The translations under genes and the position numbers were made by a program. A stretch of 64,000 bases of DNA from R-RK-3 sp963842775 (lineage in GTDB: Bacteria; Pseudomonadota; Alphaproteobacteria; Rhizobiales; Rhodomicrobiaceae). This document shows, one piece after another, positions 20,650 to 29,480 of this stretch. Positions within the stretch are counted from its first letter, which is position 1; every line of letters begins with the position of its first letter. Where the stretch lies: positions 62,001-126,000 of the forward strand of contig CAWJHQ010000015.1 of assembly GCA_963842775.1 (NCBI GenBank), written 5' to 3'. Below the pieces are notes generated by a model. It was not told the DNA's origin. It saw only the letters and a list, made by a program, of their open reading frames with translations, and ran no database searches.

Positions 20650-20949
20650 ATGAACCGCATGTCCGCTTCAGGGGTCTATCAATGCCTCGCTGAAGTCACC
20701 ATCGTGAACCGCAAGGGCCTGCACGCGCGGGCGTCCGCGATGTTCGTGAAATGCGTCGAGAAATTCGATGCGGAGGTGACCGTGACGAAAGATGGTCAAG
20801 GTGTCCCGGGTTCCTCGATCATGGGGCTGATGATGCTTGCCGCCGGTCCCGGCTCGATCATCCTCATCGAGACCGAGGGTCCCGACGCCGAGGAAGCGCT
20901 TGACGCGCTCACCACCCTTATTGAGCAGGGCTTCAACGAAGTCGACTGA
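20650..20949 (+). CDS. Phosphocarrier protein HPr
   Basis: 99 aa, a standard HPr with a short N-terminal extension. The PEP-dependent site His is in VNRKGLHARASAMFV, and the HprK-dependent serine in GSSIMGLMMLAAG. It carries phosphate from enzyme I (not in the window) to the EIIA upstream, and is the target of the hprK product. Together with hprK and EIIA it makes an incomplete regulatory PTS tied by position to ChvG/ChvI. The 159 bp before it may hold its own promoter. Confidence 0.95.
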   Translation: MNRMSASGVYQCLAEVTIVNRKGLHARASAMFVKCVEKFDAEVTVTKDGQGVPGSSIMGLMMLAAGPGSIILIETEGPDAEEALDALTTLIEQGFNEVD

Positions 20950-21176
20950 CATAGCCGCGCCCTCCAACCAGGCAGGTTTGCGGATCCAGGGCGCGCTTCA
21001 GCAAAACCGCGGCTAAACTTGCCGCAACTTTCCCTTCTTCCAGTTTGACTATGCCGAAATGGCGCGCTACTTGCGTTGTCAACATGCCTTATCCCCACTC
21101 GCCGGCGCGAGAGGATTGCGCGGATACTGCGGTATCGGCGCGAGGGAACTGGGCTGCAACATTTCGGAGGGATCTC

Positions 21177-22019
21177 ATGGGCACGATTTTCCGCGTTAGC
21201 TTCAAAGCTGCGACCTCGAAGGTGTTGATCATTGCGGCTTGCCTCGGCCTGGTCCCCAATATCGCCGCCGCCGAATGCGGGCGCGATGGGAGCGGTTTCG
21301 CAAGCTGGCTGCAGCAGTTCAAGGCGAAAGCCGCCGCGCAAGGGATCTCTGCGAGCACCCTCTCCTCCGCGCTGGACGGCGTCAGCTACGACCGCAAAGT
21401 CATCAGCCTCGATCGCGGGCAGCGGTCCTTCAAGCTGAGCTTCGAGCAATTCTACGCCCGGCGCGTATCCGGCGGCCTGATCGCAAGGGGGCGCAGCCTG
21501 ATGAAAACGCATGGGGCCACGCTCCAGCGGATCGAGTCGCGATTCGGCGTACCCGCCCCTGTCATCATAGCCATTTGGGGGCTGGAAACGGGCTATGGCG
21601 CCAATAGCGGCAATATGTCGATCCTGCGTTCGCTGGCCACGCTCGCTTATGATTGCCGCCGTTCGGAGTTCTTCCAGAACGAGCTGATCCACGCGCTAAA
21701 AATCGTCCAGCGCGGCGATATGAGCCCCAGCCAGCTCAGGGGCGGATGGGCAGGCGAAATCGGCCAGACCCAGTTCCTGGCCTCGTCCTACTCCAAATTC
21801 GCGGTGGATTTCGACGGCAATGGCCGGCGCGATCTGATCCGCAGCGTGCCCGACATGCTCGCATCGACCGCGAATTTTCTGAAAGCCTATGGCTGGCGCG
21901 CCGGTCAGGGATGGCATCCCGGTTCGGCCAACTACGGCGTCATCCAGGAATGGAACAAGGCCCAGGTCTATGTGAAGACCATATCGATCATGGCCGACAA
22001 GCTTGCGGGCCGATCCTGA
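21177..22019 (+). CDS. Lytic murein transglycosylase (MltB-like)
   Basis: 280 aa exported enzyme cleaving the glycan strand of murein. Signal peptide at residues 1-32 (KVLIIAACLGLVPNIAAAE). The SLT_2 domain contains the catalytic Glu in IIAIWGLETGYGANSG, followed by WAGEIGQTQFLASSYSKFAVD and DMLASTANFLKAYGW. I chose the ATG at 21177 with CGGAGGGA upstream, over an ATG at 21045 in the same frame with no signal peptide. No lipobox, so it is probably soluble periplasmic. Monocistronic. Confidence 0.92.
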   Translation: MGTIFRVSFKAATSKVLIIAACLGLVPNIAAAECGRDGSGFASWLQQFKAKAAAQGISASTLSSALDGVSYDRKVISLDRGQRSFKLSFEQFYARRVSGGLIARGRSLMKTHGATLQRIESRFGVPAPVIIAIWGLETGYGANSGNMSILRSLATLAYDCRRSEFFQNELIHALKIVQRGDMSPSQLRGGWAGEIGQTQFLASSYSKFAVDFDGNGRRDLIRSVPDMLASTANFLKAYGWRAGQGWHPGSANYGVIQEWNKAQVYVKTISIMADKLAGRS

Positions 22020-22033
22020 AGGGCGCTGGGCGG

Positions 22034-22363
22034 CTAGGATGAGGCCGAAGCCCAGCCCTCCGCCCATTCATGCAGCGGCAGCACCAAGATCACCAGCGAC
22101 CTGCCTTCCGCGGTGAGGCGATAGCCCTCCCCGGAGTGGTCCACAAGGCGTGACTCGCGGAGTTCCTTCAGCCGGGCATTCAGGACGCTGGGATTGGTTT
22201 CCGCGGCGGCGGCAAGCGCCCGGAATGTGAGCGGTTCCTCGGCAAGCGACAATTCCCACAGCACGCGCAGCGCCATCCTCCGCCCCAAGAGATCAAGCAG
22301 GGTCATGATGGGACGGCCACTGCGCGATCCCCGCACGGGCCGGCCTGGCTTGGGCGTCTTCAT
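22034..22363 (-). CDS. HxlR-family winged-helix regulator
   Basis: 109 aa single-domain DNA-binding protein. After a basic N-terminal tail (PGRPVRGSRSGRP), the fold runs LLGRRMALRVLWELSLAEEPLTFRALAAAAETNPSVLNARLKELRESRLVDHS, matching HxlR/MarR-type winged helices; no Cys sensor is visible in it. It is divergent from the carboxymuconolactone-decarboxylase-like gene, and an inverted repeat between them is a likely operator. Probably controls that gene and itself. Confidence 0.85.
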   Translation of the reverse strand: MKTPKPGRPVRGSRSGRPIMTLLDLLGRRMALRVLWELSLAEEPLTFRALAAAAETNPSVLNARLKELRESRLVDHSGEGYRLTAEGRSLVILVLPLHEWAEGWASASS

Positions 22364-22372
22364 GCTATTCTT

Positions 22373-22404
22373 TTCATAGCGTCATAGGTCATATATGCTA
22401 TGAA
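22373..22404. promoter_or_regulatory. Inverted repeat, likely HxlR operator
   Basis: TTCATAGC at 22373-22380 and its exact reverse complement GCTATGAA at 22397-22404, 16 bp apart, in the 64-bp AT-rich gap between the divergent HxlR regulator and the AhpD-like gene. Further GCTAT/ATAGC half-sites flank it. Position and symmetry suit a dimeric winged-helix repressor. Confidence 0.6.
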
Positions 22405-22427
22405 TATTATAGCAAGGGAGCGCGCCT

Positions 22428-22974
22428 ATGACAGCCCGTATCGCACCTGCCAAACCGCCTTTTCCGCCGGAAATTCAGCAACGCTTCAACCGCGTCATGC
22501 CGAAGGGCATTCCGCCGCTGACGCTGTTTACCACCCTGGCACGGGATGAAAGGTTGTTTGCACGCTTCTCCGGCGGCAGCCTGCTCAGCCCCGGCAATCT
22601 AACATTGCGGCAGCGCGAGATCGTCATCGACCGGATCACCGCACTGTCTGGCTCGGAATATGAGTGGGGCGTACATATCACCTTCTTCGGGAAGGAAGCC
22701 GAGCTTACGGAGGCGCAGGTCCGCTCGCTCGTAAAGGGAGGCGCTGAGGACACGGTCTGGACGGAGGAGGAGACGCGCGCTGCTGCGCGCCTGCGACCAG
22801 CTTCACACAAGCTGCGATCTCGACGATGAAGCCTGGCAGGCCCTGCGCACGCATTTCTCCGAGGAAGCAATCCTTGAAATTCTGATGCTGGCGGGCTTCT
22901 ATCGGATGGTGAGCTATCTGACCAATGCGCTCCGTCTGCCGCTGGAAAGCTATGCGGCGCGTTTTCCTGGATAG
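22428..22974 (+). CDS. Carboxymuconolactone decarboxylase-like protein (frame broken at ~22776)
   Basis: About 181 aa after correcting one inserted base. The AhpD/CMD fold is shown by LTLRQREIVIDRITALSGSEYEWGVHITFFGKEAELTEAQV; the usual CxxC redox pair is replaced (GSEYEWGVH), so a peroxidase role is unlikely. The reading frame breaks near GAGACG[C]GCGCTG, after which RACDQLHTSCDLDDEAWQAL and ILMLAGFYRMVSYLTNAL continue to 22974. Adjacent to and probably regulated by the divergent HxlR protein. The substrate is unknown. Confidence 0.8.
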
Positions 22975-22998
22975 CGGGCTAATTTTCGCCTCAGGTGT

Positions 22999-23892
22999 AT
23001 GGGAATGGACGCCAGCGACCTGCGCATTTTCGAGGCCGTCGCCCGGCTCGGCGGCATGAACCGGGCCGCCGCCGAACTCAATACCGTGCAATCCAACGTG
23101 ACCGCGCGCATTCGGGCTCTGGAGGCAGAGCTCCAGGTGAGCCTGTTCCGCCGTACCAGCCGAGGTGCCGTTCTCACGGCTGCCGGCCAGCGTCTGCTAC
23201 CCTATGCAGGCCGTGTCGCGCAATTGCTGGATGAGGCCAGACGCGCCACGCGGGATGACGGTACGCCGCGCGGCCCGCTCGTGGTCGGATCGCTGGAGAC
23301 GACCGCCGCCTTGCGGCTCACTCCCTGCCTGGCTTCTTTCCTTGCGGCCTTCCCCGGCGTCGACCTGACGCTGCGCACCGGCACCAGCAGCGAGTTGATC
23401 GAGGCAGTGCTCGGCCGGCGGCTCGAAGGCGCGTTCGTCGCCGGTCCGGTCGATCATCCTGAACTGGCGGCCGAAACGATTTTTCGTGAGGAGCTGGTCA
23501 TTCTGAGCGCGCCGGGCGACTTACCGATCGCGCGCTATCTGCAGGGCGGCGATGTGCGCATCATCGTATTGCGGGCGGGCTGCTCCTACAGGCTGCTCCT
23601 GGAGAGCTGGCTGGCTCAGCAAGGGGTGGTGGGGGTGCGCATGCTCGAATTCGGTACGCTCGAAGCGATCGTCGGATGCGTGAGGGCCGGGCTCGGCATC
23701 ACGCTGCTGCCGCGAGCGCTTATCGGCGCTGTCTGGCGGGAGGGCACGCTCGCTGTCCACGAATTGGCTGAGGGAGCAGGCCGCGCGGAAACCATGTTCG
23801 TTCGCCGCCCCGACGAGCGTGCCTCAAGCGCGCTGACGGCCTTTCTCGATCACGTGCGCCCTACGCTCGGGCGGCTTCAGGCCGCCGAATAG
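22999..23892 (+). CDS. LysR-family transcriptional regulator
   Basis: 297 aa. N-terminal helix-turn-helix typical of LysR: DLRIFEAVARLGGMNRAAAELNTVQSNVTARIRALEAEL. The substrate-binding domain starts near GPLVVGSLETTAALRL and ends ALTAFLDHVR. ATG at 22999 (or 23005). It follows the AhpD-like gene by 24 bp and precedes a GST gene by 101 bp on the same strand. Effector unknown; the sequence resembles regulators of small-molecule transport or oxidative genes. Confidence 0.92.
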   Translation: MGMDASDLRIFEAVARLGGMNRAAAELNTVQSNVTARIRALEAELQVSLFRRTSRGAVLTAAGQRLLPYAGRVAQLLDEARRATRDDGTPRGPLVVGSLETTAALRLTPCLASFLAAFPGVDLTLRTGTSSELIEAVLGRRLEGAFVAGPVDHPELAAETIFREELVILSAPGDLPIARYLQGGDVRIIVLRAGCSYRLLLESWLAQQGVVGVRMLEFGTLEAIVGCVRAGLGITLLPRALIGAVWREGTLAVHELAEGAGRAETMFVRRPDERASSALTAFLDHVRPTLGRLQAAE

Positions 23893-23993
23893 CGGGCATC
23901 TGTTTTTCCGAATGCTGCGATCACATAAAATCGCTATCGCGGATAGCCAGTGCACCTTAGGGTGACGGCGATTATCGACGGAGGATCTGGCTC

Positions 23994-24599
23994 ATGAAGC
24001 TCTACTGGTCGAACGCCTCACCCTATGCCCGCAAGGTCCGTATGGTGATCGCCGAGAAGGCGCTTGGACGCCTCGTGGAGGAGGTCAGCCTCGAGGTTTA
24101 TACCGATCCACCCGCGCTTCTTGCGGTCAATCCTTTGGGCAAAATTCCGGCGCTGGTGCTGGATGACGGCCTTGGGCTTTTCGACAGCCCGGCGATTTGC
24201 GCCTTTCTGGACGCTCACCCGGAAGGCCAGGGGCCACGCCTCCAACCGCAGTCCGGCCGCGAACGCTGGATGGTGATGCGCGCCGAGGCGCTGGGCGACG
24301 GGATCACGGATCTCGCATTCGGGTTGCGGCAGGAGTCGTTGAAACCGGAGGGCGAAAAATCACCAACAAGCGCAGCACGCGCACGCGGGCAGCTCCTGCG
24401 CTCGCTCGATGCGATCCTGCCAACGCTTCAGACCTTGCCGGAGGGCACAACGCTCGGCCATCTCGCATTGGCCGTCCCCCTGGGCTATCTCGATTTCCGC
24501 CATGCCGATTTGGCCTGGCGGAACGGCCGGGCGGAACTCGCCGCGTGGTACGAACAGATTTGCGCGCGTCCGAGCGTTTCTGCGACAGCGCCGCAATAG
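23994..24599 (+). CDS. Glutathione S-transferase
   Basis: 201 aa. Thioredoxin-like N-domain KLYWSNASPYARKVRMVIAE, with a Ser near the glutathione thiol, VNPLGKIPALVLDDGLGLFDSPAICAFLD, then a helical C-domain. Shows the alpha/beta-class bacterial pattern. Preceded by GGAGG at a good distance from ATG 23994. The LysR gene lies 100 bp upstream on the same strand and may control it; substrate unknown. Confidence 0.9.
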   Translation: MKLYWSNASPYARKVRMVIAEKALGRLVEEVSLEVYTDPPALLAVNPLGKIPALVLDDGLGLFDSPAICAFLDAHPEGQGPRLQPQSGRERWMVMRAEALGDGITDLAFGLRQESLKPEGEKSPTSAARARGQLLRSLDAILPTLQTLPEGTTLGHLALAVPLGYLDFRHADLAWRNGRAELAAWYEQICARPSVSATAPQ

Positions 24600-24718
24600 A
24601 GGGCATGCTGTCCATTAAAACATTGAATTAGCATTTGAATTTTGGATTCCGCTTCCAGGAAGCACACGGAGCGGAGTGCCCAACTCCACCTCAATCGCGA
24701 TGGTCTAGGCTCTTACCC

Positions 24719-25908
24719 ATGAGCGACAATTCCTGGCGTCTGGCGCTAGGTGGCATGACCGCCATGGCAGCGGGCATGGGCATCGGCCGGTTCGTTTATA
24801 CGCCCATCCTGCCGATCATGGTCGAAGCGTTGCATCTCACCAGCGCCGAGGCTGGCCTGATCGCCTCGGCGAATTTCCTCGGCTATCTCGTGGGCGCGCT
24901 GCTGGCGGCGTCACCGGTGCTGCGCGGCTCGCGGCGCTCCTATCTTGTCGCAGGGCTTGCCGTGAACGCGCTCACCCTTGCCGCGATGGGGCTAACGCCG
25001 CATTTTGCCGCGCATCTCGTCTTGCGCTTCTTCGGCGGCCTGGCCAGCGCATTCATCCTGGTATTCGCCTCCGCGCTGGTGCTTGACCGGTTGGCGGCAA
25101 GCGGGCGAGACAGGCTCTCGGCGGTGCATTTCGGCGGGGTCGGCGGCGGCATTGCGGTATCGGCTGTGGCTGTCGCCGCGCTCGCGGCTGCCGGAATCGG
25201 CTGGCAGGGGCTCTGGCTCGCGAGCGGTGTTTTGGGCCTGCTCGGCTTGGCTGTGGTTGCCTGGCTGATGCCGAACGAAGCGGCTGCGCAAGTCTCGGCA
25301 GCACCGGCGAGGCCGCACCGGCCTCGTTCGCCCTGCGGGCCATCATCGCCGCATACGGCCTGTTCGGCTTCGGCTATGTCATCACCGCCACTTTCGTCGT
25401 CGCGATGGTGCGGACCGCGCCGGAAATCAGCGCGCTCGAGCCCTATGTCTGGGCACTGCTCGGGCTTAGCGCCGTGCCGTCCGTCGCGCTCTGGATGGCG
25501 ATCGGATCGCGTTTCGGGGTGCTCTCCGCCTTCGCGGCGGCATGTCTCGTCGAAGCGGCAGGCGTCGCCGCCAGCGTGCTCTGGGTCTCGTCACCGGGCA
25601 TTCTGCTCGCGGTGATCTCGCTCGGTGGAACGTTCGTCGGAATTACGGCGCTGGGTCTGATCGCGGCACGCCGGCTGTCGACCGGCGATCCCCGCCCCAA
25701 CATCGCGCTGATGACGGCGTCCTTCGGCGCGGGGCAGGTCGTGGGACCGGTGTTCGCAGGCTTTCTTTTCGACCGGCTGGGAAGCTTTACCGTGCCCTCT
25801 CTCGCGGCTGCCGGCGCGCTCGTCCTCGCCGCCGTGCTGGTGGTCCTTGCGGCCGCGAATAGCAAGACGCAAGCCGGTTCACCTGCCCCGACTGCCGCAA
25901 AGCTTTAG
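24719..25908 (+). CDS. YbfB/YjiJ-type MFS transporter (frame broken at ~25300)
   Basis: About 396 aa, 12-helix transporter. The N-half is clear: SWRLALGGMTAMAAGMGIGRFVYTPILPIM, a YbfB/YjiJ family signature (GIGRFVYTPILP), followed by EAGLIASANFLGYLVGALLA. Around 25290-25320 the frame shifts by -1 (one base lost or two gained), and the second half, SFALRAIIAAYGLFGFGYV and onward through FVGITALGLIAARRLSTGD, continues to 25908. The last bases overlap the convergent M50 gene. Substrate unknown. The ATG at 24719 is chosen over an upstream in-frame ATG at 24635. Confidence 0.82.
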
Positions 25909-26684
25909 CCGTCCCTCAAGATCCGCAGGGCGAGGTCGCCGCCGGCAACGTCCCTCAGCGCGTAGATCATCAGCAGGAACACGCCCGCAAGCGCCGCGTA
26001 CCAAACCCCCGCGACAATCACTCCGTCGCGATTGAGCGGCGGCTTCCGTTCGAGTTCGCCCGCGGTCACCCGCTTGCGCTCGAAATAGATCTCGGCAAGA
26101 CCGATGGTGAACAGGATCGCGACAAAATAGATCTGCATGTACACGGCAAGGCCGACGACCAAAATGGCGGCGGCAATCAGATAAAGCACCTGCGCGCCCC
26201 GGCCGGCGGAGACGAACAGCGAATTGGCCAGCCTGCCGCCGTCGAGCGGATAGATCGGCAGCAGATTGAACAGGTTGACAAGGCCGATAAGTCCGACAAC
26301 TCCGGCCCAGAATACCCCGCCATTGACCATATATATCAGGGCCGGGGGAATGGCGCTGAGTATGCCCCAGCTTGGCCCCATGGCGGTGATGTAGACATCC
26401 TGCCATTCGGTCTTCGATCGCTCGCCGATGGCGGCCCCGCCGAATAGCGGGACGAAATAGAAGCCCGGCGTCGGCATGCCGGTGCGCCTCATCGCCCAGA
26501 CATGGCCCAGTTCGTGGACGCCAATGGCGTACATGATGGCGAGCGCGAACTCCCAGGTGAACAGAAAGGAGTAGGTGGCAAGGGTCGCCCCCGCGAGCAA
26601 CAGCTTGACGCTCTTGAAAATCTTGAAGAGTTTGAAGACGAGAACGAGCAGACTGCCGCCTTGGCGGGAGAGCATCTTGAGCAT
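25905..26684 (-). CDS. M50-family membrane zinc metalloprotease (site-2 protease)
   Basis: 259 aa integral membrane protease. The zinc motif HELGH (IGVHELGHVWAMRRTG) lies in helix 2, and the third ligand Asp in NLFNLLPIYPLDGGRLANS, with several further hydrophobic segments (LYLIAAAILVVGLAVYMQIYFVAILF). No PDZ domain, so it belongs to the short M50 group. Such proteases cut transmembrane substrates such as anti-sigma factors. Its stop overlaps the MFS stop by 4 bp. Confidence 0.92.
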   Translation of the reverse strand: MLKMLSRQGGSLLVLVFKLFKIFKSVKLLLAGATLATYSFLFTWEFALAIMYAIGVHELGHVWAMRRTGMPTPGFYFVPLFGGAAIGERSKTEWQDVYITAMGPSWGILSAIPPALIYMVNGGVFWAGVVGLIGLVNLFNLLPIYPLDGGRLANSLFVSAGRGAQVLYLIAAAILVVGLAVYMQIYFVAILFTIGLAEIYFERKRVTAGELERKPPLNRDGVIVAGVWYAALAGVFLLMIYALRDVAGGDLALRILRDG

Positions 26685-26770
26685 GCGCCGATTACACCCG
26701 GATGATGAAACTGGCGCATCCTAATGCATTTTCAGGCGGAGCGGCTATGGGCTTGCGAACGGGAAAGCCG

Positions 26771-27180
26771 TCAGCCCGATTGCGACGGGACCATCACTTG
26801 CTCTCCCACGGAAGGAACGGGCCGAGGTTTACCTATGGACCGGCCGATCCACGCCGAGATCATACGTCCGGCCGCGATAGCGGGGCGCTCGATCCATCGT
26901 TCCGAAGCCACGGCAAGCGGCCAGGTCAGCGCGACAGACAGCAGACCAACGCAGAGGCCGAGTTCCAGCGCATATTGGCTTGCCCACGTCCAGCGGTCAG
27001 TGAAGGCCCAGATCAAATTGAGGACTGGCACGTTGAGCAGGTAGAAGCTGAAGCTCATCCGGCCCAGGGCTTGAGCCGGCGCGTTTCGAGCAGGCGGACC
27101 AGGGAGCCACGCTGACCATAAAGCAGGCCGGCGACCAGCCTTGAGGCATGAAACGCGAGTCGCGCATTGGTTGCATCATT
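26771..27180 (-). pseudogene. Acyltransferase-3 C-terminal remnant
   Basis: The frame 27058-26771 reads SFSFYLLNVPVLNLIWAFTD and RWIERPAIAAGRMISAWIG, the last two membrane segments and tail of an acyltransferase-3 (OafA/WecH-like) protein. About 30 more related residues precede it in another frame (LAFHASRLVAGLLYGQ at about 27180-27100), so it has at least one frame break near 27070. The remaining ~250 N-terminal residues are absent; the divergent arfB gene starts within 110 bp. Probably a decayed O-acetyltransferase gene. Confidence 0.65.
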
Positions 27181-27286
27181 GCAAACCCGCTATCCCGAGT
27201 TTTATTCATGCGCTGGTTGACGCGGCCGAAAACGATGAACAGTTTGAAAACGGAACGGGCAGCCCGTTGCCTTAGCGGTGAGCGCG

Positions 27287-27715
27287 ATGACGATAGCCAT
27301 CAATGATGCCCTTTCGATCGAGGAAGGCGAACTCGGAATGAGCTTCATCCGCGCAGGCGGGCCCGGCGGGCAGAATGTAAACAAGGTCGCGACCGCGGTT
27401 CAGCTGCGATTCGACGCGCGCAACTCGCCGTCGCTCCCCCAGCCCGTACGCACACGGCTTCAAAGAATCGCCGGCAGCCGGCTTACCAAGGACGGCGAGA
27501 TCGTCATCACCGCCAACCGATTCCGCACGCAGGAGGCCAATCGCAAGGATGCGGTGGAGCGCCTCGTCGAGTTGATCAGGGAAGCGGCCATCGTGCCCAA
27601 GAGGCGAGTGGCGACCCGGCCCAGCCTCGGCGCGAAGAAGAGGCGGCTCCAGGCAAAATCGGAACGCAGCGGCGTTAAGCGGCTTCGCGGCGGCAAGATC
27701 GAAGCGGAGGACTGA
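27287..27715 (+). CDS. arfB: Alternative ribosome-rescue factor ArfB (peptidyl-tRNA hydrolase)
   Basis: 142 aa. Release-factor domain 3 with the GGQ motif in SFIRAGGPGGQNVNKVATAVQLRFD, then the basic C-terminal tail (GAKKRRLQAKSERSGVKRLRGG) that threads the empty mRNA channel. Hydrolyses peptidyl-tRNA on stalled ribosomes without a stop codon. ATG 27287 follows a weak GCGGTGAGCGCG; a GTG nine bases earlier is the alternative. Confidence 0.94.
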   Translation: MTIAINDALSIEEGELGMSFIRAGGPGGQNVNKVATAVQLRFDARNSPSLPQPVRTRLQRIAGSRLTKDGEIVITANRFRTQEANRKDAVERLVELIREAAIVPKRRVATRPSLGAKKRRLQAKSERSGVKRLRGGKIEAED

Positions 27716-27730
27716 AACAACGCACGACGA

Positions 27731-28264
27731 TCATCCTGGCCGGCGTAGCGCAAAGCGCAGAATCTCGCCCAGATCATCATCGGCGCGGCGACTGACGAGT
27801 GAAAAACCATTGCGGATGAGAACGGTTTGCGAGGCAATCAGCGACGGTAAGGTCTCGGCAGCCACGGCAGCGACCCTGGGATCGCGGAAGGCGCGCGCGA
27901 CCAGGAGCGCGACGGCACCGGTGGCAAATCCGTTGCGCTGATAGGACGCCATCACAGAATAACCGATTTCGACCTCTCCGCGTTCATTCGGCGGGCCTTT
28001 GTAGCCGCAAATGCCAATCAGCCGGCCATCGACCAAGATGTACCAGCTGCCGTAACCCGGTTCGTCGGGATGGGACGCAAGCATGTCGCGCATCCAGGCG
28101 CGCGTTTTCGGCCCGTTGAATTGGGGCGGCCAGGCGTCCGGCGGCGCGACACCCAAAAGGGCGACCAACGCATCCACGCCGCGCTCCTCCGCATCGAGCA
28201 AGGCAAGCGACGTCGCGATGATGGAAAGATTTTGCCTGGATTCAACCAGTGGCGGCTTCGTCAT
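27731..28264 (-). CDS. GNAT family N-acetyltransferase
   Basis: 177 aa. The GNAT core reads GSWYILVDGRLIGICGYKGPP, VEIGYSVMASYQRNGFATGAVALLV (acetyl-CoA loop), and LPSLIASQTVLIRNGFSLV. Resembles the RimJ/RimL-like group by the beta4-alpha3 arrangement. Convergent with arfB (15 bp gap) and downstream of zapA with a 51-bp gap, so possibly co-transcribed with zapA. Acceptor unknown. Confidence 0.85.
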   Translation of the reverse strand: MTKPPLVESRQNLSIIATSLALLDAEERGVDALVALLGVAPPDAWPPQFNGPKTRAWMRDMLASHPDEPGYGSWYILVDGRLIGICGYKGPPNERGEVEIGYSVMASYQRNGFATGAVALLVARAFRDPRVAAVAAETLPSLIASQTVLIRNGFSLVSRRADDDLGEILRFALRRPG

Positions 28265-28315
28265 GGGAGTGCCGCTACACGCCGAATTCGTTGATTTGGC
28301 GGCGGCGCGGCGCGC

Positions 28316-28690
28316 TCAGCCCTCGGTGCCGGTGATGGCAAAGCGCTGCTCCAGGGCCTGAAGCCTGGCGGACGAGGCATCGACAATCCGCGCCACATCG
28401 CGGGATGGAATATAGCTCGCATTGCTGTCGGCGGCCTGGAAGGACCGCAGATTGCAGATCTGGGCAAGCGTCCGCTGCAGCTCGGCGCGAACGTCGGTAA
28501 GCTGGTCGGCGATCATAATCGCGGCCATGAGGTATAGCCGCTCCTCCTGAACCTGCCGGAATCCGCCCTTGATCTCTTGGACAACGCCTTCAACATAGGT
28601 CGCAAGATCGACGACGCGCTGCTCGGCGCCGTCTTCGCAAGACATTCGGTACTTCCGGCCATTGACGCTCACGGTCACGTGGCCCATCAC
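28316..28690 (-). CDS. zapA: Cell division protein ZapA
   Basis: 124 aa. ZapA binds and bundles FtsZ at midcell. The N-terminal head GHVTVSVNGRKYRMSCEDGAEQRVVDLATYVE matches the family, followed by a helical dimerisation and coiled-coil region (EERLYLMAAIMIADQLTDVRAELQ). The position next to a DUF4164-like gene is the usual Rhizobiales order. No 6S RNA was recognised in the 51 bp downstream. Confidence 0.93.
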   Translation of the reverse strand: MMGHVTVSVNGRKYRMSCEDGAEQRVVDLATYVEGVVQEIKGGFRQVQEERLYLMAAIMIADQLTDVRAELQRTLAQICNLRSFQAADSNASYIPSRDVARIVDASSARLQALEQRFAITGTEG

Positions 28691-28721
28691 GCTCTCCTAC
28701 ATAAGGCAGGGTAAAGCGGGC

Positions 28722-28934
28722 TCAACCCTGTCTGGCTAGAATTGCCTTCACCAATTCAATTGCCGCGTCCAGCCGGTCGGCGACGCGGGTTGTCGTATCT
28801 TCAAGCGCCTTGGAGCGCTGCCGCTCCGAGGTAAGTTCGGCTCGCAAGCGTTCGGTCTCGACCGCGCCGCCGGCGCCCCGCTTGCCCTTCTTGCGCTCTT
28901 CGCCAGAGCCAGCCTGCTGCCCTACCGACCGCAT
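28722..28934 (-). CDS. DUF4164-like coiled-coil protein
   Basis: About 70 aa from the ATG at 28934, which has GGCGGGGA at a good distance; ATG 28958 or the frame's open start at 29042 would lengthen it. The C-terminal part is a charged coiled coil (ETERLRAELTSERQRSKALE and TRVADRLDAAIELVKAIL) after a low-complexity basic segment (EERKKGKRGAGG). DUF4164 proteins lie upstream of zapA in Rhizobiales and may assist it. The short length is unusual for the family. Confidence 0.65.
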   Translation of the reverse strand: MRSVGQQAGSGEERKKGKRGAGGAVETERLRAELTSERQRSKALEDTTTRVADRLDAAIELVKAILARQG

Positions 28935-29042
28935 CTTATCCCCGCCGGATTTGCCCATGCCCCGAATGCCATCTCGTTTGTCGCATTCTCCATCCGGCGT
29001 CTCACCAAGCTGCCGCGGCCTATTCCGGCCGACCCGCAACAT

Positions 29043-29480
29043 TCGTGCCGCTTCGTGACAAAGAACGGGATTGGCTTTTCCCCACGATCCGCATGAGCCA
29101 TGTGGCCGCTTGCGAAAGCCAATCCATTGAATTTACAGAACTTTGGCAGGCTAGTTTTAAAAAACCCTTAAGCGTGATGCCGGTCGCGTCTCGCTGCGCC
29201 GACGGTCCGGCACCATCGCCGAATCAGCTTACCAGGAGTTCGCGGCAAATTCGGCGGAATATGCTTATCAGATATTCTTCGTTAACGCGGCGGTGCTCAC
29301 GATCTACAGTTCACAGTGCCTCAATGACTCCGCGCCTCGCGGACATGGAAGGCGCGGCAGAAGTTGGCGTGACCGCTCCGCCAATGCACTGCCGGGAATA
29401 TCGATAGAAGAAAATTATGGTATGCGGCTGTTAGGCTCTCCCGTAGCCTGACCGGTGACGGTTGGATTACGGAGATCGCT
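29043..29480. other. 438-bp divergent promoter region
   Basis: Between the DUF4164-like gene (minus) and the sulfate-binding protein gene (plus). It contains no convincing coding frame and no recognised RNA. AT-rich blocks near 29130-29170 and 29405-29425 could be promoters. An 11-bp inverted repeat is listed separately. The transketolase gene often found here in Rhizobiales is absent. Confidence 0.5.
29068..29125. repeat. Inverted repeat GGATTGGCTTT / AAAGCCAATCC
   Basis: Perfect 11-bp arms at 29068-29078 and 29115-29125 with a 36-nt loop, in the 5' region of the DUF4164/zapA transcript. It could form a leader hairpin or a regulator site. No T tract follows, so it is not a terminator. Confidence 0.5.

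Noticed and set aside
20957..20994. GCGCCCT / AGGGCGC inverted repeat after the HPr gene as a terminator
   Set aside because: Seven-bp arms with a 24-nt loop and no T tract; too weak to call.
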